A stretch of DNA of 64,000 nt, taken from NCBI RefSeq assembly GCF_900240405.1, contig NZ_OEQK01000006.1:62001-126000 (forward strand), read 5' to 3'. A program made the position numbers and the translations under genes. This DNA comes from Salirhabdus sp. Marseille-P4669. Its GTDB lineage: Bacteria > Bacillota > Bacilli > Bacillales > Alkalibacillaceae. Positions 55,773 through 64,000 of this stretch are shown piece after piece (within the stretch, counting starts at the first letter, position 1; each line of letters starts with the position of its first letter). Below the pieces are notes generated by a model, which did not search any database, had not been told where the DNA came from, and worked only from the letters and a program-made list of their open reading frames with translations.

Positions 55773-56075
55773 TTAATGATGATGGTGTCCTTTTTGAGGA
55801 TTTGTAATTACAAATTCTTCTTCTGGAACATGGAAATACTGAATCCAAATACCATCTAAAAATTCAGCTTCACGAGTATCTAAAAGAATATCTACATCTT
55901 TATCGGTTTTTACAACTTCGTCATGTTCGTTTGCAGTATCATACGTCAGGCCGTAGTGAACATGATCCCCGTGATGGTCCGTAATATAAACACGGATCAT
56001 CTTTCCTTCCGCTTCTTTCGTGTTAAGCATTTCGGTTAATTTTTTAGCTGCATTACGGTTAATTTTTACTTTCAT
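55773..56075 (-). CDS. HesB/IscA-fold protein without cysteines, natural His4 tail
   Basis: The 100-residue protein looks like the HesB/YqkB-type IscA-like fold: RNAAKKLTEML at the start, DVDILLDTREAEFLDGIWIQY at the centre. Unlike A-type Fe-S carriers it has no cysteine at all. It has a His-rich inner motif DHHGDHVHYG and ends in GHHHH. It is therefore not a classical Fe-S carrier and may bind metal through histidine. It is a single gene starting behind GGAGG. Confidence 0.75.
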   Translation of the reverse strand: MKVKINRNAAKKLTEMLNTKEAEGKMIRVYITDHHGDHVHYGLTYDTANEHDEVVKTDKDVDILLDTREAEFLDGIWIQYFHVPEEEFVITNPQKGHHHH

Positions 56076-56228
56076 ATGTATCCTCCTAACATTCCGTTCT
56101 TTACCATTATGCCCCTAATGGAGGGAAAAATAAAACATAACGATTTTTAAGTGTAAAAATGATAATAACTCTTTAATTGGGATAGCCTAAAAACAACCTT
56201 CATTATATTCCATTAAGGGGTGAAGAAG

Positions 56229-56837
56229 TTGAAAAAACTTGTATTATATGCATTGTTTCTAATGATGTTTATTTTAGGTGCATGCGGTGGTGGGGACGAA
56301 GAAAATAGCGATACAGAAAAAAATAACGATACAAATACAGAGGAAACAACAGACGAAACTCAAGAGGGTACAGAAACTACAGATGAAAATGAAAATGGTG
56401 GAAATCAGCAGACTGAAGAACCTGAAGAGGATGCAGGAGAAGACACAAAAGCAGCACAAGTTGGAGATACGTTAACTGTTGAAGGTGTCAACATTACAAT
56501 CACAGGTGTAGAACGTTTTGAAGGCCGTATAAACCAATTTGAACCGCTCCAAGAAGACCATGCAATCGCAATTGATGTAGAGGTAGAAAATACAACAGAT
56601 GAAAATTACTTTATTGATTCGATGGAATTTACGTTATATGATCCAGAAGGGTTTGAATTAAATAACGCATTACCTGGCGATGAAGAAGCGTTATCAGCTG
56701 ACTTACCTGCTGGGAAAAAGGCACGTGGTAGACTGTTCTTTGACATTCCCGCTACAGAAGGAACATATGAATTACATTACGAATCAATGGCAAGCTGGGA
56801 TGGGTCTCAGGCGGTTTGGGAAATTCCATATAAATAA
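56229..56837 (+). CDS. DUF4352-like lipoprotein
   Basis: The 202-residue protein has a lipoprotein signal with LGAC, a very acidic Glu/Thr/Asn linker (about 20-75) and a compact beta domain with VEGVNITITGVERFEG ... DHAIAIDVEVENTTDENYFI, typical of DUF4352 (immunoglobulin-like) domains. It should sit on the outside of the membrane. Role unknown. The TTG at 56229 is chosen because AAGGGGTGA lies 5 nt before it; GTG 56220 overlaps that site. Confidence 0.8.
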   Translation: MKKLVLYALFLMMFILGACGGGDEENSDTEKNNDTNTEETTDETQEGTETTDENENGGNQQTEEPEEDAGEDTKAAQVGDTLTVEGVNITITGVERFEGRINQFEPLQEDHAIAIDVEVENTTDENYFIDSMEFTLYDPEGFELNNALPGDEEALSADLPAGKKARGRLFFDIPATEGTYELHYESMASWDGSQAVWEIPYK

Positions 56838-56841
56838 GGCT

Positions 56842-56875
56842 AGACACCAGTGGAGGTACAATCTCCCTGGTGTCT
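56842..56875. terminator. Terminator between the lipoprotein and the acyl-CoA ligase genes
   Basis: AGACACCAG and CTGGTGTCT pair with an inner GGAG/CTCC; TTGTTATTTCC follows. Confidence 0.75.
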
Positions 56876-56903
56876 TTGTTATTTCCTTTATTTTATAAAT
56901 GCA

Positions 56904-58514
56904 TTAATGCACCAAATGATCCTTTAGCTGCTCCCTTAAACTCCGCTTCAAAAACTTCCCAACAGATGTTTTCGGTAATTCCTCCATAAAGACAACATCA
57001 TCCGGGACCCACCATTTAGCAAATTGCCCTCTTAAATAATCCAAAAGCTCTTCTTTATCTACTCTTTTATTCTCATGGAGTACGACACAGGCTAGTGGTC
57101 TTTCCAACCATTTCGGATGGGGTATGGCTATAACCGCTGCTTCAAAAACTGCTTCATGTGCCATTAATGCATTCTCTAAGTCCACTGAGGAAATCCATTC
57201 TCCCCCACTTTTTATTAAATCCTTGGTTCGATCAACAAGCTTTATATTCCCTTCCGCATCAATGGTTGCAATATCACCTGTATGGAACCATCCATCTTTA
57301 AAAGCATCCTTTGTTCGATCGTCCTTGTAATATTCACTTGCAATCCATGGGCCTCGGACGAGTAATTCTCCCATTTCCTCTCCATCTGGTTTCACTTCAC
57401 CAGTATCGTTAATGATTTTCACTTCAAGACCTGGGACCACAATGCCTTGTTTGGAGCGAATAGTTAATCTTTCTTCTTCTGGAAGATTCTTTTGGTAGCT
57501 TTTTAACCGTGCTGAAGTAACCACTGGTGTTGTCTCCGTTAAACCATACGCATGAAGGAATGGTATGTTGAACTTTGACTCAAACGCTTGAATTAGTCCC
57601 CTAGGTGCTGCTGAGCCACCGCATACAATTGCCCTTAAACTATTCGTGTTATAATCCTTTTGTTCAAGCTCTTTTAATAAACCTAACCAAATCGTTGGCA
57701 CACCAGCAGTTATGGTAACACCTTCAGATTCTATTAGTTCTGCTAATAATAGAGGTGTGAACATTGGCCCTGGTAAAACCTGTGTGGTACCGAACCATGT
57801 AGAAGCAAACGGCAAACCCCATGCATTTACATGAAACATTGGGACAACTGGCATTAAGACGTCTGATTCACTTAATCCTAATGTGTCACTTAGCCCAAGT
57901 GCCATGCTATGCAATACAAGGCCACGATGGGAATACATAACCCCTTTTGGCTTTCCAGTTGTAGCGGACGTATAACACATTGCTGCTGGGTCATTCTCAT
58001 CTAATTCCTCATTGTATTCAAAGTTGGGATTTCCTTTCATTACTAAGTCTTCATAGGAATAGGCAGGCTTTAGTGATGTGGAGGGAAGCGTGTGTTGATC
58101 TGTCATAATAATATAAGCTTTTACTGTAGTTAATTGATCTTGAATGGATTCAATAATAGGAACGATACTATCATCGATTAATAACACCTTATCCTCCGCA
58201 TGATTGATAATGTAAACAAGGTGCTCATGGGATAGGCGAAAGTTTGCCATATGTAAGACCGCACCCATACAAGGTGCTGCAAAATATGCTTCCAAATGAC
58301 GGTGGTGATTCCAAGCTAATGTCGCAATTCGATCTCCCTTTTGAACACCTAACTCTTTTAGAGCACTAGACAATGCACGAGTACGTTTACCAATATCCTT
58401 ATAGGTTAGGCGATGAATAACTCCCTCACTTGTTCTAGAAATGACCTGTTTTCTAGGAAAAAACCTTTCCGCTCGTTCTAGCTTTTGTATCAAAGTCAAC
58501 GGTGTAGACATCAT
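56904..58514 (-). CDS. Fatty acid-CoA ligase
   Basis: The 536-residue ANL-superfamily enzyme has the AMP motif CYTSATTGKPKGVMYSHRG, YGLTETTPV, the GWFHTGD motif and the C-terminal Lys in KTSVGKFLKR. It is of the long/medium-chain fatty acyl-CoA synthetase type and would feed the fadNAE pathway. The first ATG at 58514 follows AAAGGGG. No FadR box is visible upstream. It is monocistronic. Confidence 0.9.
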   Translation of the reverse strand: MMSTPLTLIQKLERAERFFPRKQVISRTSEGVIHRLTYKDIGKRTRALSSALKELGVQKGDRIATLAWNHHRHLEAYFAAPCMGAVLHMANFRLSHEHLVYIINHAEDKVLLIDDSIVPIIESIQDQLTTVKAYIIMTDQHTLPSTSLKPAYSYEDLVMKGNPNFEYNEELDENDPAAMCYTSATTGKPKGVMYSHRGLVLHSMALGLSDTLGLSESDVLMPVVPMFHVNAWGLPFASTWFGTTQVLPGPMFTPLLLAELIESEGVTITAGVPTIWLGLLKELEQKDYNTNSLRAIVCGGSAAPRGLIQAFESKFNIPFLHAYGLTETTPVVTSARLKSYQKNLPEEERLTIRSKQGIVVPGLEVKIINDTGEVKPDGEEMGELLVRGPWIASEYYKDDRTKDAFKDGWFHTGDIATIDAEGNIKLVDRTKDLIKSGGEWISSVDLENALMAHEAVFEAAVIAIPHPKWLERPLACVVLHENKRVDKEELLDYLRGQFAKWWVPDDVVFMEELPKTSVGKFLKRSLREQLKDHLVH

Positions 58515-58736
58515 TTCACATTTCCCCTTTCAAATGAACTTTTAAAAAGGATAGCGCTTGTGGATTTTAGTAGAGTACGGTTTGAGGATGAATAGAGTTC
58601 ATTGTAACAATTTTTATAAAGCACTTGTCACCATAATTGTATGCGTTTACATTCTAATTTACAATAAAAATTTCTACTAAGCAGAGGACTTCCTATTCGT
58701 ACAAAAAGATTACTAGAATTTTTACTATACTTCTAT

Positions 58737-58763
58737 AGGGATACCATTTTTAATAGTATCCCT
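58737..58763. terminator. Hairpin after the alpha/beta hydrolase gene
   Basis: AGGGATAC and GTATCCCT form an 8-bp stem with an A/T loop. There is no good T-run. Confidence 0.4.
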
Positions 58764-58772
58764 TTACAGATT

Positions 58773-59726
58773 TTAAGACTCCTTCATGGCATCCACAATA
58801 AATGCTTGAACACGTCGTTCAAACTCTTCCGTAGCAACATCATATGCTTTCGTATGACCGGCATCCGGAACAATCCAAAGCTCCTTCTTTCCACCGGCTG
58901 CTTCATATATTTCATAAGCCATATCTGTAGGAACTAATTCATCCTTATCTCCATGGATAATGAGCAAAGGTCTCGTATTCTTTTTAACTTGTTTCACACT
59001 TGAGGCTTCCTCAAAGGTGTATCCCGCTCTTACATTTGTGATCAAGCTTGTAATATCCATTAAAGGAAATGCTGGTAATCCGTATAAATGTTTTAGCTGA
59101 TAGGTGAGCTCTTCCTTAACAGTTGTGTAGCCACTATCTGCTATAATACCTTTCACTTCACTAGGTAGCTTTTCTCCGCTTGTCATTAATACTAACGCTG
59201 CTCCCATGGAATTCCCGTGTAATATTATATTACGAGCTCCATATTCCTTGATTAGCATATCAATCCATTTTTGGTAGTCTTTACGGTCATGCCATCCATA
59301 TCCAATATAATCTCCTTCACTTTCCCCATGTCCTCTTGCATCAGGCAGTAAAATGTCAAAACCTAAATCATAATAAAACTTGACGTACTTACGCATATCC
59401 TCCTTTTTTCCTCTATATCCATGCGCCAAAATAACAACATTACCATTAGAACTGTTATTTTGAAGATAATTTGCTTTTAGCGTTAGACCATCATAGGAAG
59501 TTAGCTCAACTGTTGTAAAAGATTGTTCTTCGTACCATGATTCTGCTTCTTGAATAATTGGGTTAGTTTCTTTTGCTAAAGTATTAGCATCTGCCGCACC
59601 TTTGTGTAGTTCTACTTGCTGACCCCTTTTGACACTCTCTCCATAAAAGTAATTACCTGCCAATAGCAATGCGACCACAAGAATTGCAACAATACTACTA
59701 CTAATAATGACAATCTTTTTTCGCAT
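58773..59726 (-). CDS. Membrane-anchored alpha/beta hydrolase
   Basis: The 317-residue protein has an N-terminal hydrophobic anchor (IVIISSSIVAILVVALLLAG) and an alpha/beta hydrolase fold. The oxyanion region is AHGYRGKKEDM, the nucleophile is the Ser of LHGNSMGAAL, and the Asp and His are in HGDKDELVP and DAGHTKAY. It resembles Bacillus extracytoplasmic serine hydrolases such as YfhM/YqkD type. Substrate unknown. It starts behind GGGGGGAGAGG. Confidence 0.82.
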   Translation of the reverse strand: MRKKIVIISSSIVAILVVALLLAGNYFYGESVKRGQQVELHKGAADANTLAKETNPIIQEAESWYEEQSFTTVELTSYDGLTLKANYLQNNSSNGNVVILAHGYRGKKEDMRKYVKFYYDLGFDILLPDARGHGESEGDYIGYGWHDRKDYQKWIDMLIKEYGARNIILHGNSMGAALVLMTSGEKLPSEVKGIIADSGYTTVKEELTYQLKHLYGLPAFPLMDITSLITNVRAGYTFEEASSVKQVKKNTRPLLIIHGDKDELVPTDMAYEIYEAAGGKKELWIVPDAGHTKAYDVATEEFERRVQAFIVDAMKES

Positions 59727-59870
59727 ACCTCTCCCCCCTTTTCTATGAGCATAATGTACTATGAAACTTAGAAAATGTAAAAGGTATTTATTTTTGGCAT
59801 ACGTTTTTTCAAAGACTAATACTACAAATCATGTAAATTATTGAAAATTTGTATTTATCAGAATTTTATG

Positions 59871-59900
59871 TTGATAATAAACAAGTTTAAATAGTATAAT
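59871..59900 (+). promoter_or_regulatory. cstA promoter
   Basis: TTGATA (59871-59876) and TATAAT (59895-59900) are 18 bp apart. The start site should be near 59907, inside the cre site. Confidence 0.75.
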
Positions 59901-59904
59901 GCAC

Positions 59905-59919
59905 TTGAAAGCGGATTCA
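59905..59919 (+). promoter_or_regulatory. cre site (CcpA operator) of cstA
   Basis: TTGAAAGCGGATTCA matches the cre consensus WTGNAANCGNWNNCW at every position and lies over the predicted start of transcription. Glucose-phosphorylated HPr/CcpA bound here would repress cstA, as is known for Bacillus cstA. Confidence 0.85.
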
Positions 59920-59960
59920 ACAATTTGCTTTCTAAAAACCAATATTAAGGAGGTTGAAAC

Positions 59961-61706
59961 ATGCAAGCTATTTATTTAGCCCTATTCGGTGGAATCATCT
60001 TCTTCCTTGGTTATCGCTTTTATTCAAAATTTATCGCCGAAAAAATTTATCAATTAGATCCAAATTACGTTACACCAGCTCATAAGTACAAAGATGGTGT
60101 GGACTTCGTTCCAACAAACAAATATGTACTTTGGGGACACCACTTTACATCAGTCGCAGGTGCAGCACCAATTTTAGGACCTGCTGTAGCGGTTTATTGG
60201 GGCTGGTTACCAGCATTGTTATGGGTCGTATTAGGTACAGTGTTTGCCGCTGGGGTACATGACTTCGGTACAATTGTCCTATCTGCAAGGAATAAAGGAC
60301 AATCCGTTGGTACGCTTGCCAATAAGTTAATTGGTCAGCGAGCAAAAATTTTGTTCTTATTTATTATTTTAATTTTAGTGTTAATGGTAAATGCCGTGTT
60401 TGCTTGGGTAATCGCAAACTTATTTATTACAAACCCAGCTAGTGTTGTATCCGTATTTATTCAAATTCCAATTGCTATTTGGATTGGTTATCGTGTGTAC
60501 AAACGTCAAGGAAGTATGCTATTTCCTTCTTTGATCGGTCTTGCCGTTATGTACGGGGCAGCAATTTTATCCAGCTATGTACCAGCCTTGCAAATTGATT
60601 TAGTAAAATACTTTGGTGGTGAAGGCGCAACTGGATTATTTGGAATGTCTGCCACTTCACTAGCATTCTTTGTTTGGATTATTGTTTTAATGGTATATGT
60701 TTATATTGCTTCTACTTTACCTGTATGGAAGCTTTTACAGCCGAGAGATTTTATTAACTCACACCAATTAGTAGTCGGCCTTGTTATTTTATATCTTGGT
60801 TTACTATTCACAAACCCAGAAGTTACCGCTCCAATGACAAACTCCAATGCAGATACTTCGTGGTTCCCATTACTCTTTATTACCATTGCTTGTGGAGCTA
60901 TATCTGGTTTCCACGGACTCGTTTCATCCGGTACAACATCTAAACAGCTTGATAAAGAGACAGATGCACGTTTTGTAGGATATTTAGGTGCTGTTGGGGA
61001 AGGTGTACTAGCATTAATTTCCATCATTGCCGTTGTAACCTTCTTCTCATCAGCAGCAGATTTCTCTGCCGTTTACAGCGGATTTACTGCTGCAAATGGT
61101 GCAGGATTAGGTACGTTCGTTCAAGGTGCAGCACAATTGGCTTCCGGAATTGGTATACCGCCAGAAGTTGCATCTACGATTGTCGCTATTATTGTAGTTA
61201 GCTTTGCTGCTACTACTTTAGATTCATCTGTACGTTTAATGCGCTACATTATTTCCGAGCTTGGAGAAGAATACAAAATTAAACCAATGACGACTGTTCA
61301 TGGTGCTACAACAATTGCAGTTGTTGCAAGTGCTGCTTTAACACTTCTACCTGAAGGGCCAAAAGGTTTTGGGTCTGGTGGCTATCTACTTTGGCCGCTA
61401 TTTGGTACAGCTAACCAGTTACTTGCGGGTATCAGTTTATTGCTCATTGCCATTTGGCTCAAACGTCTTGGACGGAACTATTGGCCGGCGATGGTGCCGA
61501 TGATCTTCCTTATGTTCATGACGATGTGGGCCATGTTCCAGCAGGTATTTTTCGCTTGGGCACCATTCTCGGATAGTCCAGCAGAACAAAACATGCTTCT
61601 GTTTATTTTCGGGGCAATTATCTTCGTATTCACAATTTGGATTATCTTAACGGCAATCTCTGCGCTATCGAAGCGTGCGAAAGATGATATTGATATTAGT
61701 GCATAG
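59961..61706 (+). CDS. cstA: Carbon starvation protein CstA (peptide/pyruvate transporter)
   Basis: The 581-residue protein has about sixteen membrane helices and the CstA core: HHFTSVAGAAPILGPAVAV (about 58-77), VHDFGTIVLSARNKGQSVG, SGFHGLVSSGTTSKQ. CstA-family proteins import peptides or pyruvate under carbon limitation. The ATG at 59961 follows AAGGAGG. It ends before a terminator, and a small CC-ending protein plus an ArsA-type ATPase follow on the same strand. Regulation by CcpA is suggested by the cre site. Confidence 0.93.
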   Translation: MQAIYLALFGGIIFFLGYRFYSKFIAEKIYQLDPNYVTPAHKYKDGVDFVPTNKYVLWGHHFTSVAGAAPILGPAVAVYWGWLPALLWVVLGTVFAAGVHDFGTIVLSARNKGQSVGTLANKLIGQRAKILFLFIILILVLMVNAVFAWVIANLFITNPASVVSVFIQIPIAIWIGYRVYKRQGSMLFPSLIGLAVMYGAAILSSYVPALQIDLVKYFGGEGATGLFGMSATSLAFFVWIIVLMVYVYIASTLPVWKLLQPRDFINSHQLVVGLVILYLGLLFTNPEVTAPMTNSNADTSWFPLLFITIACGAISGFHGLVSSGTTSKQLDKETDARFVGYLGAVGEGVLALISIIAVVTFFSSAADFSAVYSGFTAANGAGLGTFVQGAAQLASGIGIPPEVASTIVAIIVVSFAATTLDSSVRLMRYIISELGEEYKIKPMTTVHGATTIAVVASAALTLLPEGPKGFGSGGYLLWPLFGTANQLLAGISLLLIAIWLKRLGRNYWPAMVPMIFLMFMTMWAMFQQVFFAWAPFSDSPAEQNMLLFIFGAIIFVFTIWIILTAISALSKRAKDDIDISA

Positions 61707-61747
61707 TAAATTATCATTTGTTAAAATATTCATATAATTACAAATGG

Positions 61748-61767
61748 GCCGCGTTCTGTTACGCGGC
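61748..61767 (+). terminator. Intrinsic terminator between cstA and the small CC protein gene
   Basis: GCCGCGT and ACGCGGC form a perfect GC-rich stem with a TCTGTT loop, followed by TTTTTC. Readthrough or another start would be needed to express the next genes with cstA. Confidence 0.8.
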
Positions 61768-61802
61768 TTTTTCTTCATTAATATATAAAAGAGGTGACAC
61801 AG

Positions 61803-62069
61803 ATGGCACTAATAAAAAGTTCCTTGAAGAAAATGTTTGATTACTATGAACAGGTAATTAGTCTCCCGCACAAATCTGAGGTTGCTCGGGAGCTACGGGA
61901 CGAAGATGACCTGTTTCTCCTTTTGGTCTATTCCGAAATGCTTGGCATTCCAAACCCGGCTTTTTATTATACATTAGAGCTTTATCCATACATTTTAGAA
62001 AAATTCCATGATTGGCATTTGCGGATGGGCATGGAAAAATCACCACTAACAGGCTTTCGTTGCTGTTAA
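61803..62069 (+). CDS. Small protein ending in Cys-Cys (cory-CC-star-like)
   Basis: The 88-residue protein has conserved-looking RELRDEDDLFLLLVYSEMLG and PNPAFYYTLELYPYIL and ends GFRCC. I recall a protein family named cory-CC-star with this C-terminal CC and with ArsA-type neighbours; I could not verify this. It is soluble, with no signal peptide. The ATG at 61803 follows AGAGGTGA. It lies 15 bp before the ArsA-family ATPase, so the two are probably partners. Function unknown. The CC end suggests a metal or thiol role. Confidence 0.65.
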   Translation: MALIKSSLKKMFDYYEQVISLPHKSEVARELRDEDDLFLLLVYSEMLGIPNPAFYYTLELYPYILEKFHDWHLRMGMEKSPLTGFRCC

Positions 62070-62084
62070 AGGAGGGCATTAACT

Positions 62085-63038
62085 TTGAGTACCTTAAAGA
62101 ACAAAAAAATAATTTTCGTTGGAGGTAAAGGTGGGGTTGGAAAGTCTACCTCTTCCGCAGCATTAGCATTAGCCTTTTCTCGAACTGGCCAAAAAACGTT
62201 AATTATATCTACAGATCCTGCTCACAATCTGGGAGATATTTTTCATCAAAAACTAAAAAACGAAAAAAAACAATTAGCTAAAAATTTATGGGGGATTGAA
62301 ATCGACCCCGTACAGGAATCAAAGAGGTATATTGACACAGTAAAAGACAACTTAAAGGGCCTTGTAAAATCCACGATGGTGCAAGAGGTGCACCGGCAAA
62401 TTGATATGGCAAGCGCCGCACCAGGAGCTGATGAAGCAGCTTTATTTGACCGAATTGTAAGCATTATTCTAGAAGAAAAAGACAACTTTGATAAAATTAT
62501 TTTTGATACCGCTCCAACTGGACATACCATTCGGTTACTATCTTTACCAGAGATTATGAGCGTTTGGATTGACGGTCTCATTGAGCGTCGGCAAAAAATC
62601 AATACAAATTACTCTCAACTCCTTAATGATGGAGAGCCTGTCGAAGATCCGATATATGAAGTCCTCCAAAAACGGAAGGACAAATTTAAAGCTGTCCGCG
62701 AAATCATTTTAGATGGTTCCGTAACAGGATTCACTTTTGTATTAATACCGGAACGATTACCAATTTTAGAAACGGAAAAAGCAATCAAGCAACTCGATCA
62801 ATATCACTTACACACCAGAACACTAATTGTAAATAAAGTACTTCCCGATTATGCGGACGGAGCATTTTTATCAAAAAGACGCGCTCAGGAACAAGATTAC
62901 TTACAACAAATTGACAAGACCTTTTCTAAGCAAACCTTACTAAGGATTCCTTTATTTGAAGAGGATATTTTTGATCAAGAAAAGCTTGAGATTTTTGCAA
63001 ATCATATTGAACAATCACTAAAGGAGGTACATTCGTAA
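62085..63038 (+). CDS. ArsA/Get3-family ATPase
   Basis: The 317-residue ATPase has a deviant P-loop GGKGGVGKST (about residues 13-22), STDPAHNLGD (switch I), and FDTAPTGHTIRLL (switch II), as in ArsA/Get3. It has one ArsA domain, not the fused pair of E. coli ArsA. The cysteines that bind As(III) are not seen, so an arsenite pump role is unlikely. It starts at TTG behind AAAGGAGGG. It shares a base with the next gene (TAATG) and lies directly after the CC protein, so it may insert or traffic a membrane or metal partner. Confidence 0.85.
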   Translation: MSTLKNKKIIFVGGKGGVGKSTSSAALALAFSRTGQKTLIISTDPAHNLGDIFHQKLKNEKKQLAKNLWGIEIDPVQESKRYIDTVKDNLKGLVKSTMVQEVHRQIDMASAAPGADEAALFDRIVSIILEEKDNFDKIIFDTAPTGHTIRLLSLPEIMSVWIDGLIERRQKINTNYSQLLNDGEPVEDPIYEVLQKRKDKFKAVREIILDGSVTGFTFVLIPERLPILETEKAIKQLDQYHLHTRTLIVNKVLPDYADGAFLSKRRAQEQDYLQQIDKTFSKQTLLRIPLFEEDIFDQEKLEIFANHIEQSLKEVHS

Positions 63039-64000
63039 TGAAAGCAATTGTACATGAAGGAACAGGTTTGGAGGGATTATCGTACCGTGATTTTGAAGAG
63101 CCAACAGTGGCACCTCATATGGTAAAAGTGAAGGTCAAAGCGGCTGGAATGAATCGCCGGGATTTAATTGTAACAAAGCTACATCAAGAATCGTCCCCAT
63201 TAATTATGGGCTGTGAAGGTGCTGGGATTATCGAAGAGGTTGGCGAAGGAGTTAGCGATTTCGCTGTTGGTGATGAAGTGTTAATTAGCGCGTCCATGGG
63301 CTGGAAAGAAAAAAGTGATGCCCCACCGGAAACCTTTAAAATTTTATGCAACCCAGATCACGGCACCTATGCGGAATACATCGTAGTTCCCGCTGATATG
63401 TTAGAGAAAAAACCAGCATTTTTGAGTTGGGAAGAAGCAGGCGTACTTCCTCTAGCAGGACTTACAGCATATCGCGCCCTATTTACGAGAGGTCAAGTAA
63501 AACCAGGTGACACCATTATGCTACCTGGCATCGGTAGTGGCGTTCTTACTTTTATCCTTAAATTTGCAAAAGCAGTTGGTGCACGAGTCATCGTTACATC
63601 ACGCCATGAAGATAAATTAAAGCGAGCTCTCGATTTAGGTGCAGATGTTGCCATTCCAACCGAATCTGATTGGACTGAAGAATTGAAAAATGAATCGGTT
63701 GATATTCTGTTTGAAAGCATTGGTCGTGCAACAATGACTAAATCATTAGGCATTATTCGTAAAGGTGGAACAGTAGTAACCTTTGGTGCTACAACAGAGG
63801 ACCAAGTAAACATTGATATCCGGCAGTTTTTCTATGGGCAATATAACTTACTCGGCACTACCTTAGGCAGCCATGAAGAATTTAAAGAAATGGTTGCTTT
63901 TGTAGAGAAGCATCAAATTCATCCGATGTTGGATCGAAGCTTTTCGTTATCTGAGTATAAGGAAGCATTTGAGTATCTTCGGGATTCGAAGAACTTTGGG
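63038..64000 (+). CDS. MDR-type (zinc-containing alcohol dehydrogenase-like) oxidoreductase, 3' end cut by window edge
   Basis: At least 321 codons are visible. It has an N-terminal GroES-like domain (GTGLEGLSYRDFEEPTVAPH) and a Rossmann domain with ARVIVTSRHEDKLKRALDLG. The zinc-binding GHE motif of alcohol dehydrogenases is changed to GCEGAG, which suggests a quinone oxidoreductase or other MDR. It overlaps the ATPase stop by one base and has the AAAGGAGG site inside it. It is translationally coupled to the ArsA-like gene. The stop lies beyond the window. Confidence 0.8.
   Translation, partial: MKAIVHEGTGLEGLSYRDFEEPTVAPHMVKVKVKAAGMNRRDLIVTKLHQESSPLIMGCEGAGIIEEVGEGVSDFAVGDEVLISASMGWKEKSDAPPETFKILCNPDHGTYAEYIVVPADMLEKKPAFLSWEEAGVLPLAGLTAYRALFTRGQVKPGDTIMLPGIGSGVLTFILKFAKAVGARVIVTSRHEDKLKRALDLGADVAIPTESDWTEELKNESVDILFESIGRATMTKSLGIIRKGGTVVTFGATTEDQVNIDIRQFFYGQYNLLGTTLGSHEEFKEMVAFVEKHQIHPMLDRSFSLSEYKEAFEYLRDSKNFG

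Noticed and set aside
60145-60345. Minus-strand frames inside cstA, fadA, fadE, bpr and other genes
   Set aside because: They are shadows of well-supported coding genes, with no ribosome sites and odd composition.
62085-63038. ArsA-like ATPase as an arsenite pump
   Set aside because: No arsenite-binding cysteines, no ArsB or ArsR near it, and the small CC partner does not fit an ars operon.

Overview
The window is chromosomal DNA of a low-GC, endospore-forming Firmicute of the Bacillaceae, most like the Oceanobacillus/Virgibacillus/Ornithinibacillus group. This rests on AGGAGG-type ribosome sites, frequent GTG/TTG starts, a sufCDSUB operon, SAM-I riboswitches, a small acid-soluble spore protein, CotF-like coat proteins, and a gene order (metNIQ, yusE, yusF, gcvH, yusI, fadE, fadA, fadN, coat protein) that matches the Bacillus suf-yus region. 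I saw no phage, transposase, CRISPR array, rRNA or tRNA.

Layout. 1-6.6 kb: a cut-off TauE/SafE exporter, the Fe-S assembly operon sufC-D-S-U-B (minus strand), then a leader region with a candidate small RNA and a 63-codon gene that seems to start at ATT. 6.7-9.95 kb: metN-I-Q methionine importer behind two complete promoter-SAM riboswitch-terminator modules in series. 9.95-12 kb: yusE, yusF, gcvH, yusI, then a decayed array of about 22-bp repeats. 12-17.5 kb: fatty-acid beta-oxidation operon fadN-A-E with a perfect FadR operator. 17.7-18.4 kb: two coat proteins. 18.5-21.3 kb: Zur-controlled zinc importer znuA-C-B. 21.6-28.3 kb: a PAS-PAS-GGDEF-EAL protein, a GNAT acetyltransferase, an unrecognised membrane protein, an ECF sigma/anti-sigma pair, and a frameshifted DUF4129-like gene.

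28.4-37 kb holds a PucR-type regulator divergent from a catabolic cluster: PLP gamma-lyase-like enzyme, M20 deacetylase, homoserine dehydrogenase, aldehyde dehydrogenase, M24 ectoine-hydrolase-like protein. I read it as a possible ectoine/N-acetyl-diaminobutyrate or homoserine-type route into aspartate. It is the best candidate here for an undescribed system. 37.5-41.9 kb encodes a 1433-residue bacillopeptidase F-like secreted protease. 41.9-49 kb: an atypical acyl-CoA dehydrogenase-fold protein, a lipoprotein sugar dehydrogenase, an SDR, and a Fur-type yclNOPQ siderophore importer. 49.3-52.2 kb: a GntR/ATPase/permease/lipoprotein operon behind a long perfect inverted repeat. 52-59.7 kb: acyltransferase, CvfC-like protein, DUF1189-like protein, SASP, HesB-fold protein, DUF4352-like lipoprotein, acyl-CoA ligase, alpha/beta hydrolase. 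59.9-64 kb: cstA with a cre site, then a small CC-ending protein, an ArsA-family ATPase and a cut-off MDR oxidoreductase.

Many units carry a recognisable switch: SAM riboswitches, FadR box, Zur boxes, Fur boxes, cre, GntR operator. The window is mostly metabolic core with metal, sulfur and fatty-acid homeostasis plus one accessory catabolic cluster. All function calls are from reading the sequence; no database search was run.
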